A stretch of 38,077 nucleotides of DNA from positions 1-38,077 of the forward strand of contig JABFSU010000064.1 of assembly GCA_013140455.1 (NCBI GenBank), given 5' to 3'. The notes beneath the pieces were generated by a model. That model saw nothing but the letters and a program-made list of their open reading frames with translations, was not told the DNA's origin and searched no databases. Of the stretch, positions 1 through 8,682 are shown in pieces (positions within the stretch are counted from its first letter, which is position 1; each line of letters starts with the position of its first letter). The position numbers and the translations under genes are program-made. The stretch comes from Nitrospira sp. (GTDB lineage Bacteria > Nitrospirota > Nitrospiria > Nitrospirales > Nitrospiraceae).

Positions 1-52
1 ACGGGTTGAAACGAAAACGAGGGCCCGCAGCTGAGGCCGGGAAGGATGTCGA

Positions 53-1153
53 ATGTCTATCGGAATAGGAATCATCGGTTATGCCGGAGCCGCATCACGG
101 CTACACCTGCCTGTCCTGACCCGTCTCCCCGGAGTACGGGTGACCGCGATCGCCGGAACGACCGGGGAAACCCTTCACGCTATGGCCGATCGCTACGCGA
201 TCCCCGGCCGATACCTCGACTATCGCGCCCTGCTGCGCGATCCATCGGTCGATGCCGTGGCAATCTGTGTCCCCCCGGCCCTGCATGAAGTCATCGGGCT
301 GGCGGCCCTGGAGGCGAAGAAACACCTCTTCATGGAGAAGCCGCTGGCCCTCTCGCTCGGACAGTGCGCCCAGTTGGTCCAGGCAGCCGAATCGGCGCCG
401 GTGACGACCATGGTCGGGTTCCATCTTCGCTGGCATCGGCTCGTGCAAGAGGCGCAGAAACGGATTGCCTCCGGCTGTCTCGGCAGAGTCGAACTGCTCA
501 GGACCGTGTTTACCAGCGGGATCCTCCGGCGCGCGAATGTGCCGGCCTGGCGTCAGCGCCGCGAGGCAGGCGGCGGCGTCCTGATCGAATCGGGGGTGCA
601 TTACTATGACCTCTGGCGTTTCCTCACCGGGAGCCGCGTCGAGGAAGTCCAGGTCGTGAGCCGCTCAGAACAACACAATGACATTACGGCGGCAGTGACG
701 GCGCGACTGGAGAACGGCATCGTTGCCACCGCCGGATTTTGCCAGGGGACTGTGGACGACCTGGAGATCGACATCTACGGATCAGCCGGCCGCCTGCGCA
801 TTTCCGGATACGCGCTCGACGGACTACGCTTCGATCCGTCCGGATGCAAGGGGATAAAGAAACTCATGACCAGGGCTCTCTCCGCCCCGGATCGAGTGCT
901 CCGCGCAGTACGGGGAGCCGCCATCGGAGGATACTACGCCAACGCATATGCCAATCAGTGGCAGAGCTTCGTCCAAGCCATTCACGGCGGCACCCAGGCC
1001 GGCGCCACATTTGCGGACGGCCTGGCGGCCACCCGGGTCGCCCTTGCGGTCACCCAGGCAGCCGACTCCGGTTCGTCGGTTCGCGTCGCCGACTGTGCCG
1101 ATATGATCGCGCCGGTCCGGGAACGGAGCAGCGGCCAGTCGTCCAGGCCCTGA
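53..1153 (+). CDS. Gfo/Idh/MocA family oxidoreductase
   Basis: A 366-residue NAD(P)-dependent sugar or cyclitol dehydrogenase-type protein. The N-terminal Rossmann fold starts at residue 5 with a glycine-rich turn (GIIGYAGAASR), followed by the family's EKP signature (MEKPLALS, about residue 97) that carries the conserved Lys. The C-terminal half has the GVHYYDLWRF segment, matching the family's H-x-x-D active-site helix. The ATG is preceded by GAAGGA at a good distance. It converges on a glycosyltransferase 14 bases downstream on the other strand, so a role in making or modifying a nucleotide sugar for surface glycans is plausible. The substrate cannot be read from the sequence. Confidence 0.9.
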   Translation: MSIGIGIIGYAGAASRLHLPVLTRLPGVRVTAIAGTTGETLHAMADRYAIPGRYLDYRALLRDPSVDAVAICVPPALHEVIGLAALEAKKHLFMEKPLALSLGQCAQLVQAAESAPVTTMVGFHLRWHRLVQEAQKRIASGCLGRVELLRTVFTSGILRRANVPAWRQRREAGGGVLIESGVHYYDLWRFLTGSRVEEVQVVSRSEQHNDITAAVTARLENGIVATAGFCQGTVDDLEIDIYGSAGRLRISGYALDGLRFDPSGCKGIKKLMTRALSAPDRVLRAVRGAAIGGYYANAYANQWQSFVQAIHGGTQAGATFADGLAATRVALAVTQAADSGSSVRVADCADMIAPVRERSSGQSSRP

Positions 1154-1167
1154 TGGCTCCAGCCGGC

Positions 1168-2355
1168 TCACGCAGAAACGGATCGGGCCTTGATCAGTCC
1201 TTCGTAGATGGCAATAAACCGGTCGAGAAATTGCCCCTGATCGAAGGCCATGAGCGCATAGCGCCGCCCGGCCCGGCCGAGGGATTCGGCATACTCCCGA
1301 TCGCCGAGGACTTTGAGCAACAGGCGTCCGAGTGCGGCGTGGTCGCCGGGCGCAACCAGGAGTCCCGTCTCTTCGTGCCGCACGTACTCGGTGAAGCCTC
1401 CGGTGGCGCTGGCCACCAGAGCGGTGCCCCGCATCATTGCTTCGGCTGCTGCATTTCCGAAGGCCTCACTCCCGCGCGAGGGCACGACCTGCACCCAGGC
1501 GGCATCGAACCGGCGTTCGATGATCTCGCGCGGCTGATGGCCGAGAAACTCGATCTTTGCATCGAGTTGCTCCGCGATCTTCCGCAGTCGGCCGCTTTCT
1601 GGCCCTTCCCCGGCAATCAGCAATCGCGTGTCGGGCCGCTGTTCGATGACCAGTCTGTACGCATCTAACAGCGTATCGACCCCCTTCTCGTACGCCAATC
1701 GACCTGCAAACGCGATGGTCGGCGGGCCCGAGAGCGGAGGGCGCGGCTCACGGGCCTTGATGCCGTTCGGAATCACCTCAACACGGGCGATACCGGAAAC
1801 TTCCAGCCACTCGGCGACCGATCGGCTATTGGCGACGACGACATCGAATACGTCACGCCAACGCCGCCAGAGATGCAGTTGCGTCATTAAGAGCGGCCAG
1901 GCGAGGGCCGGCACGCACCCGGATCGATAACAGATGGAACCGGCCGGCTCATGGCAGCCCTTCCCGTCCGGCAACACTCTCGATCCGACCGGACACACGG
2001 TTCGATACCACCCGTCGTGATACACAGCAGGGACCTCGCGCAGTAACGGGAGGATCAGCGGCGACAGTTGGGAGAGAAATAATCGCACGTGCACGACATC
2101 GGGCCGGAAATCGGCCATGGCGCGGCGCAGGCCGAGAAACGCAGACGGATTGCCGCACCACAACGCCGCCCGCAGCGGCGTCGCCGTTCCGAAGCAGCCG
2201 TATTCGGCCGGTTCGGCGCCTGCATCCGCATAGGCGCGGCTCGCAAAGAGACGCACATCATGGCCGCGCGCGCGCAACCCGTCACGGAGCGACAGCGTGA
2301 CCACCTCGTTGCCGCCTCTCGGCACCGAGTAATCGCTGACCAACAAAATCTTCAT
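1168..2355 (-). CDS. Glycosyltransferase family 4 protein
   Basis: A 395-residue GT-B fold glycosyltransferase, probably cytoplasmic or membrane-peripheral. The N-terminus (KILLVSDYSVPRGGNEVV) is the usual acceptor-domain start with its glycine-rich loop. Residues around 205-300 carry the donor-domain features IAFAGRLAYEKGVDTLL and AGEGPES. The EX7E-type retaining motif is seen as EAFGNAAAE, followed by VASATGGFTEYV. A cysteine-rich stretch at about residues 120-148 occurs in a subset of GT4 enzymes. Such enzymes add sugars to lipopolysaccharide or exopolysaccharide; donor and acceptor are unknown. It is convergent with the Gfo/Idh/MocA gene, so the two are not one operon. Confidence 0.9.
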   Translation of the reverse strand: MKILLVSDYSVPRGGNEVVTLSLRDGLRARGHDVRLFASRAYADAGAEPAEYGCFGTATPLRAALWCGNPSAFLGLRRAMADFRPDVVHVRLFLSQLSPLILPLLREVPAVYHDGWYRTVCPVGSRVLPDGKGCHEPAGSICYRSGCVPALAWPLLMTQLHLWRRWRDVFDVVVANSRSVAEWLEVSGIARVEVIPNGIKAREPRPPLSGPPTIAFAGRLAYEKGVDTLLDAYRLVIEQRPDTRLLIAGEGPESGRLRKIAEQLDAKIEFLGHQPREIIERRFDAAWVQVVPSRGSEAFGNAAAEAMMRGTALVASATGGFTEYVRHEETGLLVAPGDHAALGRLLLKVLGDREYAESLGRAGRRYALMAFDQGQFLDRFIAIYEGLIKARSVSA

Positions 2356-2622
2356 GGCTTATACATAACGCACTTGAGGCCGGGAATTGAAGAGATTTGC
2401 CGGTCGCCGGCCCGGATCCTGCGCTCCTCCCGAATAAGAGATCCAACACCTGATGCCACTACATTGTACTGAACGGCATCTCCGCCCAGAGCAGGCTCAG
2501 CGCCACCATTCTACTCCTCCTCGACCCAGACATGATGAATCCACCTCAGGATTTACAGTAGACTTCCCGACATTACATTGACGAGACTGTCGGAAGAAGA
2601 CTGCGTATTGAGGGACGCTGCT

Positions 2623-3444
2623 ATGGCGAAGCAGTTGATGAATGGGCTCGTGCTGTCACTGCTCCTGATGAGCGCGGGATGCAATGTCAGCCAGCCTCGG
2701 CTCGATCGTCCGACGTTGGAGCACTCACGGCTGATCGATCTCACGCATGCGTTCGGAGCGGACACGATTGTCTGGCCGACGGAACATGACTTCCGACTCG
2801 TCGTCCAGCAGGAGGGTGAGACGCCAAGCGGCTACTATTACGCGTCGAACCGCCTGGAAATGGCCGAACACGGAGGAACGCATATCGATGCGCCCATTCA
2901 CTTCGCCAAAGGCGGGCAGAAGCTTGATCAGATTCCGCTTGATAATCTGGTAGGAGCCGGTGTTCGAATCGATGTATCGGAACAATGCGCCCGTGATCGG
3001 AATTACCGCATCACGATCCAGGATTTTGAGCGATGGGAAGCAACGCACGGGCGCATTCCTGACCGGATGATCGTGTTACTCGATACCGGGTTTGCCAGGT
3101 TTTGGCCGTCACGACAGGAATATCTGGGGACAACGCTGCGAGGGCCGGAGGGGGTGCAGGCGCTCCATTTCCCCGGTGTGCATCCTGAAGCCGCTACATG
3201 GCTGGTGCGCGAGCGCCGTATCAAGGCCGTCGGAATCGACACTGCCTCGATCGATTATGGGCAATCCACCCACTTTGAGACGCATATCGCGCTCCTCTCC
3301 CGGAACATACCGGTATTCGAAAATCTCGCCGATCTCCGCGCGCTTCCGGATCTGGGGTTCGAGGTGATCGCCCTGCCGATGAAGATTGCCGGCGGCACCG
3401 GCGGCCCGCTCCGCGTCATCGCGGCGGTTTATCCTCGTCAGTAG
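2623..3444 (+). CDS. Secreted cyclase-family (kynurenine formamidase-like) lipoprotein
   Basis: A 273-residue cyclase-family protein (the fold of bacterial kynurenine formamidase and isatin hydrolase). The metal-binding signature HxGTHxDxPxH is complete (HGGTHIDAPIHF). Further family motifs are the opening LIDLTHAFGADTIVWP, LLDTGFARFW, and FPGVHPEAATWL with AVGIDTASIDYG. The ATG at 2623 is chosen over an upstream in-frame TTG at 2578 because AGGGACG lies just before it and because it gives a clean signal sequence ending in MSAGC, a lipobox-like site. The enzyme is therefore probably tethered outside the cytoplasmic membrane, unlike most family members. The hydrolysed substrate is unknown. Confidence 0.88.
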   Translation: MAKQLMNGLVLSLLLMSAGCNVSQPRLDRPTLEHSRLIDLTHAFGADTIVWPTEHDFRLVVQQEGETPSGYYYASNRLEMAEHGGTHIDAPIHFAKGGQKLDQIPLDNLVGAGVRIDVSEQCARDRNYRITIQDFERWEATHGRIPDRMIVLLDTGFARFWPSRQEYLGTTLRGPEGVQALHFPGVHPEAATWLVRERRIKAVGIDTASIDYGQSTHFETHIALLSRNIPVFENLADLRALPDLGFEVIALPMKIAGGTGGPLRVIAAVYPRQ

Positions 3445-3482
3445 TGTCCGAGCGACGCCACATGGGAAGGCTCTAACGAGGT

Positions 3483-3770
3483 TCACTCGCTCGGCGTCAG
3501 CGTTGCAGGGGTGCGAGCAGGCTTTCTCCGCACTTGAACATCCTGATCGATCATCTTCAGGATATTCAGTTGGGATTCTAATTCGTCAATACGCTTCTCT
3601 CGCTCTCGCAGTTGCTTTTGGAGCGACTGCACGACACTTGACTCCTCGACAACCTGATTGCTTCTGTAAACCACCGGGGTGGCAGGCGCTGTGCCGCAGG
3701 CGCTTAGCACAAGAGCCAGAAACAGGCCGCTTCCCAGACTGCCGCAAAGCTTCCTTCGTAAGTAACTCAT
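3483..3770 (-). CDS. Small coiled-coil lipoprotein
   Basis: A 95-residue predicted lipoprotein. A hydrophobic signal (about residues 10-24) ends in LSAC, a good lipobox. After a Pro/Thr linker, residues about 44-75 form a charged heptad-like stretch (QKQLREREKRIDELESQL) that should be a short coiled coil, with a Pro-rich tail. It may be an envelope structural or adaptor protein. No Shine-Dalgarno is evident before the ATG. It is convergent with the cyclase gene, separated by 38 bases. I do not recognise a named family. Confidence 0.75.
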   Translation of the reverse strand: MSYLRRKLCGSLGSGLFLALVLSACGTAPATPVVYRSNQVVEESSVVQSLQKQLREREKRIDELESQLNILKMIDQDVQVRRKPARTPATLTPSE

Positions 3771-3930
3771 GGTCTACGTGTGCCATTAGACGCCGCATCC
3801 CGCAAGGAGATTCATGATTCGGACCATCTCCAGAAGTGGGCATTGGGCTTGTGCTCCACCACCTTGAGCCGCTCCCAGGAACGGGGTAGAGTATCGCCAT
3901 GGTCGTATATTTCACCAAAGGAACATCCAC

Positions 3931-4389
3931 ATGAATCAGTTATTCACATCTTTCATGGCCATGGTGGTCGGTGCGACGCTTGTGGTTCCTCCCCATACAT
4001 TCGCGCAGAATCTTCCGCCGGTGGTGACGCAGAAGGTTCAAGCGGCGAAAAAGCAGGTCAACACGATCGGCATGGAGGAGTATCGCAAAATTGTGGAGAA
4101 TCCGGGTGAGGCGCTGATCGTGGACGTGCGTGAGCCGAATGAATTTGCCGCCGGACATGTGCCGGGCGCAATCAACATTCCCCGGGGGGTCCTCGAATTT
4201 CAGATCTGGAAGCAGGTGGGATTTCCGGCCAACCCCGATCTGAGCCGGAATATCATTCTCCAGCGCCAGAGTGGCAACCGCGCCTCACTCGCGGCCCAGT
4301 CACTTGCGGAACTCGGGTTCACCCACACGACCGCCGTGGTGATGCCTCTCGAAGACTGGCAACAGGCCGGCCATCCGTTTGTGAAGTAG
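3931..4389 (+). CDS. Secreted rhodanese-like domain protein, catalytic Cys replaced
   Basis: A 152-residue protein with a signal peptide (cleavage expected after HTFA) and one rhodanese domain from about residue 45: EYRKIVENPGEALIVDVREP, then FAAGHVPGAINIPRG. The active-site loop reads LQRQSGNRA where the family has C-R-x-G-x-R-S, so the sulfur-carrying Cys is Arg at residue 112 (codon CGC at 4264-4266). Sulfurtransferase activity is therefore unlikely, and a binding role is more plausible. AAAGGAA precedes the ATG. A 3' remnant of a close paralogue at 5908-6073 has TGC at the same codon. The change is a single transition. Confidence 0.9.
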   Translation: MNQLFTSFMAMVVGATLVVPPHTFAQNLPPVVTQKVQAAKKQVNTIGMEEYRKIVENPGEALIVDVREPNEFAAGHVPGAINIPRGVLEFQIWKQVGFPANPDLSRNIILQRQSGNRASLAAQSLAELGFTHTTAVVMPLEDWQQAGHPFVK

Positions 4390-4824
4390 GCCTTCGCCGA
4401 TACGGTGGACGTACGGCTCAGAGGAAAGTAGCGGCGCCGGCAGTCTATTCCACACAGCATTGCCGGCGTTCAGTGGAATCACTCCGAAAGCACCGGTCGC
4501 TGAGTTGAAGAGTACCGCGCCTCCGGCATCGGCAACCGGCCATTACCGTCTCCGTGCAAACAGCAAACCTCATTTCACAAAAGATTGGAGAGACCGAAGA
4601 AGTTCAACCAGACGCAGGCCAATCACTTAGTTCTCATTCATCGTAGAGCCGACACCCACGCAATTTCTCACTCCATGAGTGTTTTCGCTCGATCCGCACA
4701 GTGCGGATATGGCCATCTTCACACGTGGAACACGAACGGCAGATCAGGGTTGTCTTACAGGAGCAGTCAGTTGCCGAACAGACGCCGTGCAAAAAGCCGA
4801 GACTCTCCGCACGGCTCACGGCGG
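4390..4824. other. Intergenic stretch, possible small Cys-rich ORF only
   Basis: These 435 bases separate the rhodanese gene from the convergent unknown secreted protein. I see no RNA gene or clear terminator. On the minus strand an open frame (4634-4819, GTG start without ribosome binding site) would give a 61-residue cysteine-rich peptide (CSATDCSCKTTLICRSCSTC). The spaced Cys pairs look more ordered than chance, but there is no other support. Confidence 0.3.
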
Positions 4825-5427
4825 TTACTTCATTTTTCGTGGGTCTTGATACACCATGAGGTGCGCATACGGGGTGCCTTCAAACATGATGTAGACACCG
4901 GAAGGGTTCGGAGCAATCGGCAGCTTCGTGCCGGCGGCGTCGAAGGGCCACATGAGCATCCAGTGAGGAGGCTCCGAGACATTCTTTGCCCCCTCCCCCG
5001 ACATAACCACCTGTCCGCCTTTTTCAAAGTGGGAGCCGCCGCGGGCCATATAGGCGATCCCCGGAACCGTGTTCGTCGGCTTCGGCGCATTATTCGTTAA
5101 GTCCGTCACCCATTGCTGTACGGCCGCGTCCATGCACATCGGATCCGGGGCCGGCAGGTTCATGACCGTCGGGATGCACGTGAAACCGTTGGCGCTCTTT
5201 CGCGCCTCCGTCAGCTTTCCATCCGCGCCGAAGACCATCACACCGGCGTCTTTCGAAATATGCGGCGGCGCCGCGCTCAATGCGAGAGCGGTCTGCTCTT
5301 GCACAGACATGGATTTGACTTCCTTCACGGATGCCCCCTTCTTCGGTGGCTTATCTGCGGCGAAGACGAAGACCGGCATGACAAGACAACAGGCAATCAT
5401 ACCGGCAACCAGCATCTGCTTACTCAT
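4825..5427 (-). CDS. Secreted protein of unknown function
   Basis: A 200-residue exported protein. The start is set at the ATG at 5427 because a perfect AAGGAGG lies just upstream and the product opens with a clear signal peptide (MSKQMLVAGMIACCLVMP, cleavage near VFAAD). The mature part has two cysteines (FTCIPTV and DPMCMDAAVQQW), possibly a disulfide, and a C-terminal half rich in Met, Pro and aromatics (HWMLMWPF, GTPYAHLMVYQDP). I recognise no catalytic motif. It is probably monocistronic and faces the DUF2630 gene upstream in the same direction with a gap of about 150 bases. Confidence 0.85.
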   Translation of the reverse strand: MSKQMLVAGMIACCLVMPVFVFAADKPPKKGASVKEVKSMSVQEQTALALSAAPPHISKDAGVMVFGADGKLTEARKSANGFTCIPTVMNLPAPDPMCMDAAVQQWVTDLTNNAPKPTNTVPGIAYMARGGSHFEKGGQVVMSGEGAKNVSEPPHWMLMWPFDAAGTKLPIAPNPSGVYIMFEGTPYAHLMVYQDPRKMK

Positions 5428-5579
5428 CGCAACCTCCTTGGTTAACAGAGCGAAAACATACGAAGGCAAAATCGGCTTTCAGCTTTCAACCTATCTCGGC
5501 GCAAGGCCGGCCGGTTTCTCCCCAGCGTCTCCCCTCCTCGCAATCCATTCAGCCCTTCAACTCTTCCGCCCCTCTGGCC

Positions 5580-5825
5580 CTACTGCTCATAATTCTCGAC
5601 GATCTCCGGCGGGCGCATCTCCGCTTCGTCCGGGTCAAGCCCGACGTCACGAAGCGCTCGTCGCTGGCGCAGGAGATCCCAGCACTGATCCAGTTCGACC
5701 CGGACCTGCGCGAGCCGCTTCCGGTCGGCTTTGGGATGCGCTCTGAGCTCGTGCAATCGGTGCTCTTCTTCGACCAGGCGCTGAATGTAATTGAGGACCG
5801 GCTGATCTTCGATTTGATTCTCCAC
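5580..5825 (-). CDS. DUF2630-like small protein
   Basis: An 81-residue soluble, charged, all-helical protein. It matches the pattern of the DUF2630 family: an opening QPVLNYIQRLVEEEHRLHEL helix, a basic middle, and LDQCWDLLRQRRALRD near the end. The GTG at 5825 is preferred to an upstream ATG because AGGAGG sits five bases before it and because it gives the family's usual length of about 80. Function is unknown. The gene's 5' flank abuts, on the other strand, the rhodanese remnant at 5908-6073, so a rearrangement end lies just upstream of it. Confidence 0.8.
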   Translation of the reverse strand: MENQIEDQPVLNYIQRLVEEEHRLHELRAHPKADRKRLAQVRVELDQCWDLLRQRRALRDVGLDPDEAEMRPPEIVENYEQ

Positions 5826-5907
5826 GAGAACCTCCTCCAGCGCGGATGTAGTCGGTATGAATATAGCTTGATCGTACGCCCGCACCACCCTGCGGTCAAT
5901 CGACGCT

Positions 5908-6073
5908 CCGGCCCATCCCCGATCTTAGCCGGAACGTCATCCTTCAATGCCAAAACGGCAGCCGCGCCACACTCGCGGCCCAGTCGCTTGCGGAACTCGG
6001 GTTTCCTCATTCGACCGCCGTGATCATGAGCTTCGACGACTGGCAACAGGCCGGTCATCCGTTTGTGAAGTAG
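5908..6073 (+). pseudogene. 3' remnant of a second rhodanese gene
   Basis: No start codon, but the frame ending at the TAG 6071-6073 encodes about 54 residues. They closely match the C-terminus of the rhodanese at 3931-4389: PDLSRNVILQCQNGSRATL, then AAQSLAELGF and DDWQQAGHPFVK to the same stop position. Similarity ends abruptly at about 5908, so the 5' two thirds are gone. Unlike the intact gene, the fragment keeps Cys at the active-site position (LQCQNGSRA). It suggests an old duplication followed by deletion. Confidence 0.85.
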
Positions 6074-6084
6074 CGGCCGTACGG

Positions 6085-7428
6085 TCACTGTTTCAGCACG
6101 CATTTTTCGTACAAGTCTTTCAGCTTTGCCGTGGGATCGTATCGTGCTTTGAGTGCTCGGTAGGCTGGCTCGTTGTACAACTGCCAGAAATCTTCGCGTG
6201 AATAGTAGGCAGTCGAGTACAGCGATTTCTTGCCGTATAGCTCCCGGACCTTGGCTTCGACTTTCTTGTCGAAATACCCGTCCTCATGATCGGTGCTCAC
6301 GGCATCCCAGAATCCAAAGTTCACATAGAGCTTCCCGGGAGTCATCGGGTACAGCGGATACGAGGCTGACGGATCATAGGCCATGACCGGACAGATCCAT
6401 ACCGGCGTGATCCCGATCTCGCGGTTAAAAAACCTGGCAAACTCCGCTGCATGCTCAAGCGGGATTTCGACGTCCTGAATCACGGCCTCCTGCCGGCCGG
6501 TCAGCGCTTTGGCCACCCGTTGCGCGAGGGGCGAACGGTTGAATTTGTTTCGAAGCTTCCAATACACCGTCGAACAGAGACGCTTCCTGCCCCAGAGCCA
6601 TCTCACTACAGGACGCTGGACGAAGAAATGCTTTGAGCACCAGAACCAGTCGGTGTCCCATCGCCACAGGTAGTCGTGGATCGTCAGATAATCGACGGTT
6701 TTCTGCTGGATCGATCGATAATAGATAGAACGATAGGTGTAATCGCTGAGCCATTCGGCCCGGTCGACACACTTGCCTGTCGTGAGATAGAGCTCCTGCT
6801 CATCGAACATCGTACCGTCAACAAAATCCCCCTGCCTGTCCTGGCATACGCGCCCTAGCGCGCGAAAATAGGTATCCAGATCTGAGTATCGCTCGTGCCG
6901 GAGCCGGACGAATTTCTCAACGGGGACAAGCTGCACTTTCACTTTGAGCGCATAGCCCAGCGTGCCGTAGGAATTCGCAAAGCCGAAGAACAGATCTCTA
7001 TGTGCATTGTCTTTTGCAGCGGCGACGACCGTGCCGTCAGGCAGGAGGATGTCCATTTCAAGAATCGTTTCGTGCACAAAGCCATACGTGAACGAGGAGG
7101 ACTCGATACCCACTCCAGCCAAGGCCCCGCCGATGGTAATCGACTTGAGCTGGGGAACGACGGCCGGCATCAACTGGAACGGCAGCGTTTCACGTACCAA
7201 GTCCTCGTAGGTCGTCATCCCTTCGACTTCGGCAACCCGCGCCTGCACATCAACGTGAATCACCTGATTGAAGTGGCGCACATCCAGCTTGTGCCGCGGC
7301 TCTGGAATTCGTTGCCGGAACAGATTGGAGGTTGTCTTTTCGAGGGCGAGGGCTCCGGTCTGATTTGAAGCGCGAAGGAATTGGGCGACTGCCTCCCGCT
7401 TTCGCACGTACTCGTCAGGCGAAATCAT
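6085..7428 (-). CDS. FAD-binding oxidoreductase, DHCR24/TmsA-like
   Basis: A 447-residue flavoprotein of the FAD_binding_4 (VAO) class. The FAD domain is seen from KTTSNLFRQR through VIHVDVQARVAEVEGMTTYE to PQLKSITIGGALAGVGIES and the long LLPDGTVVAA strand; these are shared with delta-24 sterol reductase and with TmsA-type flavoproteins. The gene starts five bases after the CFA-synthase-type gene. That pairing is known in actinobacteria (TmsB methylates an unsaturated fatty acyl chain, TmsA reduces the methylene product to a methyl branch). By analogy this protein may reduce a methylene-acyl lipid. The reductase role is inference; FAD binding is well supported. Confidence 0.85.
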   Translation of the reverse strand: MISPDEYVRKREAVAQFLRASNQTGALALEKTTSNLFRQRIPEPRHKLDVRHFNQVIHVDVQARVAEVEGMTTYEDLVRETLPFQLMPAVVPQLKSITIGGALAGVGIESSSFTYGFVHETILEMDILLPDGTVVAAAKDNAHRDLFFGFANSYGTLGYALKVKVQLVPVEKFVRLRHERYSDLDTYFRALGRVCQDRQGDFVDGTMFDEQELYLTTGKCVDRAEWLSDYTYRSIYYRSIQQKTVDYLTIHDYLWRWDTDWFWCSKHFFVQRPVVRWLWGRKRLCSTVYWKLRNKFNRSPLAQRVAKALTGRQEAVIQDVEIPLEHAAEFARFFNREIGITPVWICPVMAYDPSASYPLYPMTPGKLYVNFGFWDAVSTDHEDGYFDKKVEAKVRELYGKKSLYSTAYYSREDFWQLYNEPAYRALKARYDPTAKLKDLYEKCVLKQ

Positions 7429-7433
7429 GACCG

Positions 7434-8543
7434 TTACCGTACTGATTCATAGCCACCCAACAGGCCATGCTTCGACATGACGATCTGCCAGAGATGGATG
7501 GTGCGGGCGCGGAAGGCCCCCGCGAGCGACAGCAGATAGTAACGCCACATCCGGAAAAACCGCTCGTCGAAGGTGGAGTCCCATTCCCCCCGATGCCGAT
7601 CGACATTCTCCTGCCATGCCAGCAGGGTGCGGTCATAGTCGGGACCGAAATTATGCCAGTCCTCCATGACGAAGAGTCCGTCTATCGCGGCGCCCAGTTG
7701 CGCCACCGAGGGCAACATTCCGCCAGGGAAAATGTACTTATCGAACCAGGGATCGCCGATGGTGGTCGAGGCATTATTCCCGATGCTATGGACCAACACC
7801 AAGCCATGCAGCTTCACGGTCCGGTGAGCCACTTCCATGAGCGTGCGGTAATTCTTAAATCCCACGTGCTCGCAAATGCCAATGGCGGCAACCTTGTCGA
7901 ATTCCCCGCTTGCGTCACGATAGTCGCTGTGCCGGATTTCAACCGGAAGCCCGGCACACCAGCGACGCGCATAGGCCACCTGCTGTTCGGAAATATTGTA
8001 GGCCACCACCGAACAGCCATAGTTGGCGGCAGCGAACCTGGCAAACCCTCCCCACCCGCAGCCCAGCTCCAGCACCCGCTCGCCCTTCTTGAGCTGCAGT
8101 TTGCGACAGATCAAATCCAGCTTGTGCTCCTGCGCCTCCGCCAGTGTGTGCGCCTGCTTCCAATAGGCACAGGTGTATTGCATCTGCGGGCCGAGCATCT
8201 GTTCGTAAAACTCGTTGCTCAAGTCATAGTGGCATTGCGCAACCCGTTTCGAGCGGTCCTTATCCTGCAGATTGAACAGGCGAGCCTTGAACGTATTCAG
8301 GAGGAGATGCTTATTGTGCACGGCTTTGTCGAGTTCGGCAGAGTCAACCAGGAAAAAGAACTCGTCCAGTTGCCTGGCATCCCACCAGCCGTCTATGTAG
8401 GACTCCCCGAGTCCAAGCGAACCCTCGGCAAAGACGCGCTTATAGAATCGGTCATCATGGATCAGGATATCCCCAGGATCAGACCCGCCAATGTGCACGT
8501 GGGCCCGTTCGAGTAATTCCTGAATCGTATGTTGTGGGTTCAT
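7434..8543 (-). CDS. cfa: Cyclopropane-fatty-acyl-phospholipid synthase family methyltransferase
   Basis: A 369-residue SAM-dependent lipid methyltransferase that matches E. coli Cfa along its whole length. It has an N-terminal lipid-binding region (EGSLGLGESYIDGWW), MQYTCAYW, the SAM loop VLELGCGWGGFARF, and DPWFDKYIFPGGMLPS. Residues C125, E225, H252, I254 and Y303 line up with the E. coli active-site set C139, E239, H266, I268 and Y317 at a constant offset of 14, so the bicarbonate/active site is intact. It methylates double bonds in phospholipid acyl chains; the product may be a cyclopropane or, with the flavoprotein next door, a methyl branch. GAGGAGCC precedes the ATG. The desaturase lies 139 bases upstream. 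Confidence 0.93.
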   Translation of the reverse strand: MNPQHTIQELLERAHVHIGGSDPGDILIHDDRFYKRVFAEGSLGLGESYIDGWWDARQLDEFFFLVDSAELDKAVHNKHLLLNTFKARLFNLQDKDRSKRVAQCHYDLSNEFYEQMLGPQMQYTCAYWKQAHTLAEAQEHKLDLICRKLQLKKGERVLELGCGWGGFARFAAANYGCSVVAYNISEQQVAYARRWCAGLPVEIRHSDYRDASGEFDKVAAIGICEHVGFKNYRTLMEVAHRTVKLHGLVLVHSIGNNASTTIGDPWFDKYIFPGGMLPSVAQLGAAIDGLFVMEDWHNFGPDYDRTLLAWQENVDRHRGEWDSTFDERFFRMWRYYLLSLAGAFRARTIHLWQIVMSKHGLLGGYESVR

Positions 8544-8682
8544 AGCGAGGCTCCTCGTTCATCCCGCCTCGTTGATGGATGAACGCGTGCAGGTCACACC
8601 AACCCTCCCTCGCCTGACTCACGAGTGACCGTTGATGCGAGCACGAGAAGATCAACCGCACGACTACACGACCCCGGAGTAC

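Noticed and set aside
53-2355. A complete polysaccharide biosynthesis cluster at the left edge
   Set aside because: Only two convergent genes are in view; cluster membership cannot be judged from this window.
7467-8516. Long open frame antisense to the cfa-type gene
   Set aside because: The opposite strand encodes a near full-length match to Cfa with all active-site residues; the antisense frame is a shadow.
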